The position numbers and the translations under genes were made by a program. Below, piece after piece: positions 24,701 through 37,790 of a stretch of DNA of 64,000 nucleotides. This DNA comes from Xylocopa sonorina (taxonomy: Eukaryota > Arthropoda > Insecta > Hymenoptera > Apidae): NCBI RefSeq assembly GCF_050948175.1, contig NW_027490122.1, positions 1,240,001-1,304,000 on the forward strand, read 5' to 3'. Within the stretch, counting starts at the first letter, position 1. Every line of letters starts with the position of its first letter. The notes under the pieces are model-generated. The model ran no database searches, was not told the DNA's origin, and saw only the letters and a list, made by a program, of their open reading frames with translations.

Positions 24701-27700
24701 TAGACGTTTGCAAACGCTATTTCCCTGCAAGGAAGTGTCGCATTTACATTCATTTGAAGTGTAGACGAGGAATACATGACACTTCGCAAATCATATTTTA
24801 TCTTACCATGAAACATAGAAATGAGATGCGATATCGCGTTTTAAGAAGCATTAGAACTCTATTGCTACGATAGGTAGACATCTGCAAACGCTATTTCCTT
24901 ACAAGGAAGTGTCGCATTTACATTCATTTGATGTGTAGACGAGGAATACATAACACTTCGCAAATCATATTATATCTTACCATGAAACATAGAGATGAGA
25001 TGCGATATCGCCTTTTAAGAAGCATTAGAACACTATTGCTATGATAGGTAGACATTTGCAAACGCTATTTCCTTGCAAGGAAGTGTCGCATTCACATTCA
25101 TTTGAAGTGTAGACGAGGAATACATAACACTTCGCTAATCATATTATATCTTACCATGAAACATAGAAATGAGAAGCGATATCGCGTTTTAAGAATCATA
25201 AGAACTCTATTGCTACGATACGTAGACATCTGCAAACGCTATTTCCTTGCAAGTAAGTGTCGCATTTACATTCATTTGAAGTGTAGACGAGGAATACATA
25301 ACACTTCGCAAATCATAATATATCTTACCATGAAACATAGAAATGAGATGCGATATCGCGTTTTAAGAAGCATTAGAACACTATTGCTACGATAGGTAGA
25401 CATTCGCAAACTCTATTTCCTTGCAAGGAAGTGTCGCATTCACATTCGTTTGAAGTGTAGACGAGGAATACATAACACTTCGCTAATCATATTATATCTT
25501 ACCATGAAACATAGAAATGAGATGTGATATCGCGCTTTAAGAATCATAAGAACTCTATTGCTACGATACGTAGACATCTGCAAACGCTATTTCCTTGCAA
25601 GGAAGTGTCGCATTTACATTCACTTGAATCGTAGACGAGGAATGCATAACACATCGCAAATCATATTATATCTTACCATTAAACATAGAAATGAGATGCG
25701 ATATCGCGTTTTAAGAAGCATTAGAACACTATTGCTACGATAGATGGATATTCGCAAACGCTATTTCCTTGCAACGAAGTGTCGCATTTACATTCATTTG
25801 AAGTGTGGACGAGGAATACATGACACTTCGCAAATCATATTATATCTTACATGAAACATAGAAATGAGATGCGATATCGCGTTATAAGAAGCATTAGAAC
25901 TCTATTGCTGCGATACCTGGACATCTGCAGATGCTATTTCCTAGCAAGGTAGTGTCGCATTTACATTCATTTGAAGTGTAGACGAGAAATACATAACACT
26001 TCGCAAATCATATTATATCTTACCATGAAACATAGAAATGAGATGCGATATCGCGTTTTAAGAAGCATTTGATCTCTATTGCTACGATACGTAGACATCT
26101 GCAAACGCTATTTCCTTGCGAGTAAGTGTCGCATTTACATTCATTTGAAGTGTAGACGAGGAATACATAACACTTCGCAAATCATAATATATCTTACCAT
26201 GAAACATAGAAATGAGATGCGATACCGCGTTTTAAGAAGCATTAGAACACTATTGCTACGATAGGTAGACGTTCGCAAACGCTATTTCCTTGCAAGGAAG
26301 TGTCGCATTCACATTCATTTGAAGTGTAGACGAGGAATACATGACACTTCGCAAATCATATTATATCTTACCATGAAACATAGAAATGAGATGAGATATC
26401 GCGTTTTAAGAAGCATTAGAACTCTATTGCTACGATAGGTTGACATCTGCAAACGCTATTTCCTTACAAGGAAGTGTCGCATTTACATTCATTTGAAGTG
26501 CAGACGAGGAATACATAACACTTCGCAAATCATATTATACCTTACCATGAAACATAGAAATGAGATGCGATATCGCGCTTTAAGAATCATAAGAACTCTA
26601 TTGCTACGATACGTAGACATCTGCATCGCTAATTCCTTGCAAGTAAGTGTCGCATTTACATTCACTTGAAGTGTAGACGAGGAATACATGACACTTCGCA
26701 AATCATATTATATCTTACCATGAAACATAGAAATGAGATGCGATATCGCGTTTTAAGAAGCATTACAAATCTATTGCTACGATAGCTAGACATCTGCAAA
26801 CGCTATTTCCTACCAAGGAACTGTCGCATTTACATTCATTTGAAGTGTAGGCAAGGAATACATGACACTTCGCAAATCATATTATATCTTACCATGAAAC
26901 ATAGAAATGGGATGCGATATCGCGTTTTAAGAAGCATTAGAACTCTATTGCTACGATAGGTAGACATCTGCAAACGCTATTTCCTTACAAGGAAGTGTCG
27001 CATTTACATTCATTTGAAGTGTAGACGAGGAATACATAACACTTCGCAAATCATATTATACCTTACCATGAAATATAGAAATCAGATGCGATATCGCGTT
27101 TTAAGAAGCATTAGAACTCTATTGCTATGATAGGTAGACATTCGCAAACGCTATTTCCTAGCAAGGAAGTGTCGCATTTACTTTCATTTGAAGTGTAGAC
27201 GAGGAATACATAACACTTCGCAAATCATATTATACCTTACCATGAAACATAGAAATGAGATGCGATATCGCGTTTTAAGAATCATAAGAAATCTATTGCT
27301 ACGATACGTAGACATATGCAAACGATATTTCCTTGCAAGGAAGTGTCTCATTTACATTCATTTGAAGTGTAGACGAGGAATACATAACACTTCGCAAATC
27401 ATATTATATCTTACCATGAAATATAGAAATGAGATGCGATATCGCGTTTTAAGAAGCATTAGAACTCTATTGCTACGGTAGGTAGACGTTTGCAAACGCT
27501 ATTTCCCTGCAAGGAAGTGTCGCATTTACATTCATTTGAAGTGTAGACGAGGAATACATGAGACTTCGCAAATCATATTTTATCTTACCATGAAACATAG
27601 AAATGAGATGCGATATCGCGTTTTAAGAAGCATTTGATCTCTATTGCTACGATACGTAGACATCTGCAAACGCTATTTCCTTGCGAGTAAGTGTCGCATT

Positions 27701-30700
27701 TACATTCATTTGAAGTGTAGACGAGGAATACATAACACTTCGCAAATCATAATATATCTTACCATGAAACATAGAAATGAGATGCGATACCGCGTTTTAA
27801 GAAGCATTAGAACACTATTGCTACGATAGGTAGACGTTCGCAAACGCTATTTCCTTGCAAGGAAGTGTCGCATTCACATTCATTTGAAGTGTAGACGAGG
27901 AATACATGACACTTCGCAAATCATATTATATCTTACCATGAAACATAGAAATGAGATGAGATATCGCGTTTTAAGAAGCATTAGAACTCTATTGCTACGA
28001 TAGGTTGACATCTGCAAACGCTATTTCCTTGCAAGGAAGTGTCGCATTTACATTCATTTGAATCGTAGACGAGGAATGCATAACACATCGCAAATCATAT
28101 TATATCTTACCATTAAACATAGAAATGAGATGCGATATCGCGTTTTAAGAAGCATTAGAACACTATTGCTACGATAGATGGATATTCGCAAACGCTATTT
28201 CCTTGCAACGAAGTGTCGCATTTACATTCATTTGAAGTGTGGACGAGGAATACATGACACTTCGCAAATCATATTATATCTTACATGAAACATAGAAATG
28301 AGATGCGATATCGCGTTATAAGAAGCATTAGAACTCTATTGCTGCGATACCTGGACATCTGCAGATGCTATTTCCTAGCAAGGTAGTGTCGCATTTACAT
28401 TCATTTGAAGTGTAGACGAGAAATACATAACACTTCGCAAATCATATTATATCTTACCATGAAACATAGAAATGAGATGCGATATCGCGTTTTAAGAAGC
28501 ATTTGATCTCTATTGCTACGATACGTAGACATCTGCAAACGCTATTTCCTTGCGAGTAAGTGTCGCATTTACATTCATTTGAAGTGTAGACGAGGAATAC
28601 ATAACACTTCGCAAATCATAATATATCTTACCATGAAACATAGAAATGAGATGCGATACCGCGTTTTAAGAAGCATTAGAACACTATTGCTACGATAGGT
28701 AGACGTTCGCAAACGCTATTTCCTTGCAAGGAAGTGTCGCATTCACATTCATTTGAAGTGTAGACGAGGAATACATGACACTTCGCAAATCATATTATAT
28801 CTTACCATGAAACATAGAAATGAGATGAGATATCGCGTTTTAAGAAGCATTAGAACTCTATTGCTACGATAGGTTGACATCTGCAAACGCTATTTCCTTA
28901 CAAGGAAGTGTCGCATTTACATTCATTTGAAGTGCAGACGAGGAATACATAACACTTCGCAAATCATATTATACCTTACCATGAAACATAGAAATGAGAT
29001 GCGATATCGCGCTTTAAGAATCATAAGAACTCTATTGCTACGATACGTAGACATCTGCATCGCTAATTCCTTGCAAGTAAGTGTCGCATTTACATTCACT
29101 TGAAGTGTAGACGAGGAATACATGACACTTCGCAAATCATATTATATCTTACCATGAAACATAGAAATGAGATGCGATATCGCGTTTTAAGAAGCATTAC
29201 AAATCTATTGCTACGATAGCTAGACATCTGCAAACGCTATTTCCTACCAAGGAACTGTCGCATTTACATTCATTTGAAGTGTAGGCAAGGAATACATGAC
29301 ACTTCGCAAATCATATTATATCTTACCATGAAACATAGAAATGGGATGCGATATCGCGTTTTAAGAAGCATTAGAACTCTATTGCTACGATAGGTAGACA
29401 TCTGCAAACGCTATTTCCTTACAAGGAAGTGTCGCATTTACATTCATTTGAAGTGTAGACGAGGAATACATAACACTTCGCAAATCATATTATACCTTAC
29501 CATGAAATATAGAAATCAGATGCGATATCGCGTTTTAAGAAGCATTAGAACTCTATTGCTATGATAGGTAGACATTCGCAAACGCTATTTCCTAGCAAGG
29601 AAGTGTCGCATTTACTTTCATTTGAAGTGTAGACGAGGAATACATAACACTTCGCAAATCATATTATACCTTACCATGAAACATAGAAATGAGATGCGAT
29701 ATCGCGTTTTAAGAATCATAAGAAATCTATTGCTACGATACGTAGACATATGCAAACGATATTTCCTTGCAAGGAAGTGTCTCATTTACATTCATTTGAA
29801 GTGTAGACGAGGAATACATAACACTTCGCAAATCATATTATATCTTACCATGAAATATAGAAATGAGATGCGATATCGCGTTTTAAGAAGCATTAGAACT
29901 CTATTGCTACGGTAGGTAGACGTTTGCAAACGCTATTTCCCTGCAAGGAAGTGTCGCATTTACATTCATTTGAAGTGTAGACGAGGAATACATGAGACTT
30001 CGCAAATCATATTTTATCTTACCATGAAACATAGAAATGAGATGCGATATCGCGTTTTAAGAAGCATTAGAACTCTATTGCTACGATAGGTAGACATCTG
30101 CAAACGCTATTTCCTTACAAGGAAGTGTCGCATTTACATTCATTTGATGTGTAGACGAGGAATACATAACACTTCGCAAATCATATTATATCTTACCATG
30201 AAACATAGAGATGAGATGCGATATCGCGTTTTAAGAAGCATTAGAACACTATTGCTATGATAGGTAGACATTCGCAAACGCTATTTCCTTGCAAGGAAGT
30301 GTCGCATTCACATTCATTTGAAGTGTAGACGAGGAATACATAACACTTCGCTAATCATATTATATCTTACCATGAAACATAGAAATGAGAAGCGATATCG
30401 CGTTTTAAGAATCATAAGAACTCTATTGCTACGATACGTAGACATCTGCAAACGCTATTTCCTTGCAAGTAAGTGTCGCATTTACATTCATTTGAAGTGT
30501 AGACGAGGAATACATAACACTTCGCAAATCATAATATATCTTACCATGAAACATAGAAATGAGATGCGATATCGCGTTTTAAGAAGCATTAGAACACTAT
30601 TGCTACGATAGGTAGACATTCGCAAACTCTATTTCCTTGCAAGGAAGTGTCGCATTCACATTCATTTGAAGTGTAGACGAGGAATACATAACACTTCGCT

Positions 30701-31150
30701 AATCATATTATATCTTACCATGAAACATAGAAATGAGATGTGATATCGCGCTTTAAGAATCATAAGAACTCTATTGCTACGATACGTAGACATCTGCAAA
30801 CGCTATTTCCTTGCAAGGAAGTGTCGCATTTACATTCATTTGAATCGTAGACGTGGAATGCATAACACATCGCAAATCATATTATATCTTACCATTAAAC
30901 ATAGAAATGAGATGCGATATCGCGTTTTAAGGAGCATTAGAACACTATTGCTACGATAGATGGATATTCGCAAACGCTATTTCCTTGCAACGAAGTGTCG
31001 CATTTACATTCATTTGAAGTGTGGACGAGGAATACATGACACTTCGCAAATCATATTATATCTTACATGAAACATAGAAATGAGATGCGATATCGCGTTT
31101 TAAGATGCATTAGAACTCTATTGCTGCGATACCTAGACATCTGCAGACGC
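24700..31150 (+). repeat. 14-unit (2434-bp) and 30-unit (5216-bp) overlapping duplications
   Basis: About 25570-27625 matches 28004-30059 at offset 2434 (14 units less two bases; each copy holds one TTACATG and one 173-bp unit). About 24710-25900 matches 29926-31116 at offset 5216 (30 units less four bases), including GAAGCATTAGAACT then GATGTGTAGACG, and GAGAAGCGATATC. The likely history is an ancestral block copied in tandem with exchange points at about 25.6, 27.6 and 30.06 kb. The copies are very similar to the eye. Confidence 0.82.
26806..26825 (+). repeat. CCTACCAAGGAACTG subfamily marker
   Basis: A unit form with CCTACCAAGGAACTG, usually followed by GTGTAGGCAAGG and preceded by GATAGCTAGACATC. 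Copies lie near 26.8, 29.2, 34.8, 39.2, 41.8, 43.7, 46.1, 48.0, 51.3 and 56.4 kb and are absent left of 26 kb. Confidence 0.82.
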
Positions 31151-31670
31151 TATTTCCTAGCAAGGTAGTGTCGCATTTACATTCATTTGAAGTGTAGACG
31201 AGGAATACATAACACTTCGCAAATCATATTATATCTTACCATGAAACATAGAAATGTGATGCGATATCGCGTTTTATGAAGCATTAGAACTCTATTGCTA
31301 CGATACGTAGACATCTGCAAACGCTATTTCCTTGCAAGGAAGTGTCGCATTTACATTCATTTCAGTCGTATACGAGGAATGCATAACACTTCGCAAATCA
31401 TATTATATCTTACCATGAAACATAGAAATGAGATGCGATATCGCGTTTTAAGAAGCATTGGAACACTATTGCTACGATAGATGGATATTCGCAAACGCTA
31501 TTTCCTTGCAACGAAGTGTCGCATTTACATTCATTTGAAGTGTGGACGAGGAATACATGACACTTCGCAAATCATATTATATCTTACATGAAACATAGAA
31601 ATGAGATGCGATATCGCGTTTTAAGAAGCATTAGAACTCTATTGCTGCGATACCTGGACATCTGCAGACG
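30940..31670 (+). repeat. 3-unit (521-bp) duplication with TTACATG units
   Basis: The ATGGATATTCGC, GCAACGAAG, GTGGACGAGG, TTACATG unit and its right neighbour recur at an offset of 521 (deletions at 31063 and 31584), three units less one base. They are separated by a TTCAGTCGTATACGAGG unit. Confidence 0.75.
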
Positions 31671-33437
31671 CTATTTCCTAGCAAGGTAGTGTCGCATTTA
31701 CATTCATTTGAAGTGTAGACGAGAAATACATAACACTTCGCAAATCATATTATATCTTACCATGAAACATAGAAATGAGATGCGATATCGCGTTTTAAGA
31801 AGCATTTGATCTCTATTGCTACGATACGTAGACATCTGCAAACGCTATTTCCTTGCAAGTAAGTGTCGCATTTACATTCATTTGAAGTGTAGACGAGGAA
31901 TACATAACACTTCGCAAATTATAATATATCTTACCATGAAACATAGAAATGAGATGCGATACCGCGTTTTAAAAAGCATTAGAACACTATTGCTACGATA
32001 GGTAGACATTCGCAAACGCTATTTCCTTGCAAGGAAGTGTCGCATTTACATTCACTTGAAGTGTAGACGAGGAATACATAACACTTCGCAAATCATATTA
32101 TATCTTACCATGAAACATAGAAATGAGATGCGATATCGCGTTTTAAGAAGCATTTGAACACTATTGCTACGATACGTAGACATCTGCAAACGATATTTCC
32201 TTGCAAGGAAGTGTCTCATTTACATTCATTTGAAGTGTAGACGAGGAATACATAACACTTCGCAAATCATATTATATCGTACCATGAAATATAGAAATGA
32301 GATGCGATATCGCGTTTTAAGAAGCATTAGGACTCTATTGCTACGGTAGGTAGACGTTTGCAAGCGCTATTTCCTTGCAAGGAAGTGTCGCATTTACATT
32401 CACTTGAAGTGTAGACGAGGAATACATAACACTTCGCAAATCATATTATATCTTACCATGAAACATAGAAATGAGATGCGATATCGCGTTTTAAGAAGCA
32501 TTTGAACTCTATTGCTACGATACGTAGACATCTGCAAACGCTATTTCCTTGCAAGGAAGTGTCGCATTTACATTCATTTCAGTCGTATACGAGGAATGCA
32601 TAACACTTCGCAATGAATATTATATCTTACCATGAAACATAGAAATGTGATGCGATATCGCGTTTTATGAAGCATTAGAACTCTATTGCTACGATACCTA
32701 GACATCTGCAGACGCTATTTCCTAGCAAGGAAGTGTCGCATTTACTTTCATTTGATGTGTAGACGAGGAATACATAACACTTCGCAAATCATATTATACC
32801 TTACCATGAAACATAGAAATGAGATGCGATATCGCGTTTTAAGAATCATAAGAAATCTATTGCTACGATACGTAGACATCTGCAAACGATATTTCCTTGC
32901 AAGGAAGTGTCTCATTTACATTCATTTGAAGTGTAGACGAGGAATACATAACACTTCGCAAATCATATTATATCTTACCATGAAATATAGAAATGAGATG
33001 CGATATCGCGTTTTAAGAAGCATTAGAACTCTATTGCTGCGATACCTGGACATCTGCAGACGCTATTTCCTAGCAAGGTAGTGTCGCATTTACATTCATT
33101 TGAAGTGTAGACGAGAAATACATAACACTTCGCAAATCATATTATATCTTACCATGAAACATAGAAATGAGATGCGATATCGCGTTTTAAGAAGCATTTG
33201 ATCTCTATTGCTACGATACGTAGACATCTGCAAACGCTATTTCCTTGCAAGTAAGTGTCGCATTTACATTCATTTGAAGTGTAGACGAGGAATACATAAC
33301 ACTTCGCAAATTATAATATATCTTACCATGAAACATAGAAATGTGATGCGATACCGCGTTTTAAGAAGCATTAGAACACTATTGCTACGATAGGTAGACA
33401 TTCGCAAACGCTATTTCCTTGCAAGGAAGTGTCGCAT
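31641..33437 (+). repeat. 8-unit (1392-bp) duplication
   Basis: About 31641-32045 matches 33033-33437 at an offset of exactly 1392: GATACCTGGACATCTGCAG, GACGAGAAATAC, CATTTGATCTC, GCAAGTAAG, CAAATTATAATATATC and GCGATACCGCG. Between the copies, 32.0-32.9 kb is the partner of 23.8-24.7 kb. Confidence 0.78.
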
Positions 33438-35640
33438 TCACATTCATTTGAAGTGTAGACGAGGAATACATGACACTTCGCAAATCATATTATATCTTAC
33501 CATGAAACATAGAAATGAGATGAGATGTCGCGTTTTAAGAAGCATTAGAACTCTATTGCTACGATAGGTTGACATTTGCAAACGCTATTTCCTTACAAGG
33601 AAGTGTCGCATTTACATTCATTTGATGTGCAGACGAGGAATACATAACACTTCGCAAATCATATTATACCTTACCTTGAAACATAGAAATGAGATGCGAT
33701 ATCGCGTTTTAAGAAGCATTTGATCTCTATTGCTACGATACGTAGACATCTGCAAACGCTATTTCCTTGCAAGGAAGTGTCGCATTTACATTCATTTGAA
33801 GTGTAGACGAGGAATACATAACACTTCGCAAATCATATTATATCTTACCATGAAACATAGAAATGAGATGCGATATCGCGTTTTAAGAAGCATTAGAACT
33901 CTATTGCTACGATACCTAGACATCTGCATCGCTAATTCCTTGCAAGTAAGTGTCGCATTTACATTCACTTGAAGTGTAGACGAGGAATACATGACACTTC
34001 GCAAATCATAATATATCTTACCATGAAACATAGAAATGAGATGCGATATCGCGTTCTAAGAATCATAAGAACTCTATTGCTACGATACGTAGACATCTGC
34101 AAACGCTATTTCCTTGCAAGTAAGTGTCGCATTTGCATTCATTTGAAGTGTAGACGAGGAATACATAACACTTCGCGAATCATAATATATCTTACCATGA
34201 AACATAGAAATGAGATGCGATACCGCGTTTTAAGAAGCATTAGAACACTATTGCTACGATAGGTAGACATTCGCAAACGCTATTTCCTTGCAAGGAAGTG
34301 TCGCATTCACATTCATTTGAAGTGTAGACGAGGAATACATGACACTTCGCAAATCATATTATATCTTACCATGAAACATAGAAATGAGATGAGATATCGC
34401 GTTTTAAGAAGCATTAGAACTCTATTGCTACGATAGGTTGACATCTGCAAACGCTATTTCCTTACAAGGAAGTGTCGCATTTACATTCATTTGAAGTGCA
34501 GACGAGGAATACATAACACTTCGCAAATCATATTATACCTTACCATGAAACATAGAAATGAGATGCGATATCGCGCTTTAAGAATCATAAGAACTCTATT
34601 GCTACGATACGTAGACATCTGCATCGCTAATTCCTTGCAAGTAAGTGTCGCATTTACATTCACTTGAAGTGTAGACGAGGAATGCATGACACTTCGCACA
34701 TCATATTATATCTTACCATGAAACATAGAAATGAGATGCGATATCGCGTTTTAAGAAGCATTACAAATCTATTGCTACGATAGCTAGACATCTGCAAACG
34801 CTATTTCCTACCAAGGAACTGTCGCATTTACATTCATTTGAAGTGTAGGCAAGGAATACATGACACTTCGCAAATCATATTATATCTTACCATGAAACAT
34901 AGAAATGAGATGCGATATCGCGTTTTAAGAAGCATTAGAACTCTATTGCTACGATAGGTAGACATCTGCAAACGCTATTTCCTTACAAGGAAGTGTCGCA
35001 TTTACATTCATTTGAAGTGTAGACGAGGAATACATAACACTTCGCAAATCATATTATACCTTACCATGAAATATAGAAATCAGATGCGATATCGCGTTTT
35101 AAGAAGCATTAGAACTCTATTGCTATGATAGGTAGACATTCGCAAACGCTATTTCCTTGCAAGGAAGTGTCGCATTTACATTCATTTGAAGTGTAGACGA
35201 GGAATACATAACACTTCGCAAATCATATTATATCTTACCATGAAACATAGAAATGAGATGCGATATCGCGTTTTAAGAAGCATTTGAACTCTATTGCTAC
35301 GATACGTAGACATCTGCAAACGCTATTTCCTTGCAAAGAAGTGTCGCATTTACATTCATTTCAATCGTAGACGAGGAATGCATAACACTTCGCAATGAAT
35401 ATTATATCTTACCATGAAACATAGAAATGAGATGCGATATCGCGTTCTAAGAATCATAAGAACTCTATTGCTACGATACGTAGACATCTGCAGACGCTAT
35501 TTCCTTGCAAGTAAGTGTCGCATTTACATTCAATTGAAGTGTAGACGAGGAATACATAACACTTCGCAAATCATAATATATCTTACCATGAAACATAGAA
35601 ATGAGATGTGATATCGCGTTTTAAGAATCATAAGAAATCT
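33438..35640 (+). repeat. Segment derived from the 26.2-27.1 kb block
   Basis: About 34240-35140 matches 26240-27140 at offset 7998 (46 units less six bases): GAGATGAGATATC, GATAGGTTGAC, GAAGTGCAGACG, a 173-bp unit (34621 and 26623), CCTACCAAGGAACTG, GTAGGCAAGG, and AATCAGATGCG. A weaker copy of its first part sits at 33390-33660. Confidence 0.78.
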
Positions 35641-35641
35641 A

Positions 35642-37790
35642 TTGCTACGATACGTAGACATCTGCAAACGCTATTTCCTTGCAAGGAAGTGTCGCATTTA
35701 CATTCATTTGAATCGTAGACGAGGAATGCATAACACTTCGCAAATCATATTATATCTTACCATGAAACATAGAAATGGGATGCGATATCGCGTTTTAAGC
35801 AGCATTAGAACACTATTGCTACGATAGATAGACATTCGCAAACGCTATTTCCTTGCAAGGAAGTGTCGCATTTACATTCATTTGAAGTGCAGACGAGGTA
35901 TACATGACACATCGCAATTCATATTATATCTTACCATGAAACATAGAAATGAGATGCGATATCGCGTTTTAAGAAGCATTAGAAATCTATTGCTACGATA
36001 CGTAGACATCTGCAAACGCTATTTCCTAGCGAGGAAGTTTCGCATTCACATTCATTTGAAGTGTAGACGAGGAATACATAACACTTCGCAAATCATATTA
36101 TATCTTACCATGAAACATAGAAATGAGATGCGATATCGCGTTTTAAGAATCATAAGAATTCTATTGCTACGATACGTAGACATCTGCAAACGCTATTTCC
36201 TTGCAAGTAAGTGTCGCATTTACATTCATTTGAAGTGTAGACGAGGAATACATAACACTTCGCAAATCATAATATATCTTACCATGAAACATAGAAATGA
36301 GATGCGATATCGCGTTTTAAGAAGCATTTGAACCCTATTGCTTCGATACGTAGACATCTGCAAACGCTATTTTCTTGCAAGGAAGTGTCGCATTTACATT
36401 CATTTGAAGTGTAGACGAGGAATACATAACACTTCGCAAATCGTATTATATCTTACCATGAAACATAGAGATGAGATGCGATATCGCGTTTTAAGAAGCA
36501 TTAGAACACTATTGCTACGATAGGTAGACATTCGCAAACGCTATTTCCTTGCAAGGAAGTGTCGCATTCACATTCATTTGAAGTGTAGACGAGGAATACA
36601 TAACATTTCTCAAATCACATTATATCTTACCATGAAACATAGAAGTGAGATGCGATATCGCGTTTTAAGAAGCATTAGAACTCTATTGCTGCGATACCTA
36701 GACATCTGCAGACGCTATTTCCTAGCAAGGTAGTGTCGCATTTACATTCATTTGAAGTGTAGACGAGGAATAAATGACACTTCGCAAATCATATTATATC
36801 TTACCATGAAACATAGAAATGAAATGCGATATCGCGTTTTAAGAAGCGTTTGAACTCTATTGCTTCGATACGTAGACATCTGCAAACGCTATTTCCTTGC
36901 AAGGAAGTGTCGCATTTACATTCATTTGAAGTGTAGACGAGGAATACATAACACTTCGTAAATCGTATTATATCTTACCATGAAACATAGAAATGAGATG
37001 CGATATCGCGTTTTAAGAAGCATTTGATCTCTATTGCTACGATACGTAGACATCTGCAAACGCTATTTCCTTGCAAGGAAGTGTCGCATTTACATTCATT
37101 TGAATCGTAGACGAGGAATGCATAACACTTCGCAAATCATATTATATCTTACCATGAAACATAGAAATGAGATGCGATATCGCGTTTTAAGCAGCATTAG
37201 AACAATATTGCTACGATAGATAGACATTCGCAAACGCTATTTCCTTGCAAGGAAGTGTCGCATTTACATTCATTTGAAGTGTAGACGAGGTATACATGAC
37301 ACTTCGCAATTCATATTATATCTGACCATGAAACATAGAAATGAGATGCGATATCGCGTTTTAAGAAGCATTAGAAATCTATTGCTACGATACGTAGACA
37401 TCTGCAAACGCTATTTCCTATCGAGGAAGTTTCGCATTCACATCCATTTGAAGTGTAGACGAGGAATACATAACAATTCGCAAATCATATTATATCTTAC
37501 CATGAAACATAGAAATGGGATGCGATATCGCGTTTTAAGAATCATAAGAACTCTATTGCTACGATACGTAGACATCTGCAAACGCTATTTCCTTGCAAGT
37601 AAGTGTCGCATTTACATTCATTTGAAGTGTAGACGAGGAATACATAACACTTCGCAAATCATATTATATCTTACCATGAAACATAGAAATGAGATGCGAT
37701 ATCGCGTTTTAAGGAGCATTTGAACTCTATTGCTACGATACGTAGACATCTGCAAACGCTATTTCCTTGCAAGGAAGTGTCGCATTTACA
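35642..37790 (+). repeat. 8-unit (1392-bp) tandem duplication
   Basis: About 35642-36400 matches 37034-37790 at an offset of exactly 1392. The shared order is GAATCGTAGACGAGGAATGC, TTAAGCAGC, GAGGTATACATGAC with CGCAATTC, TTTCGCATTCAC, then AATCATAAGAA and GCAAGTAAG units. Confidence 0.8.
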
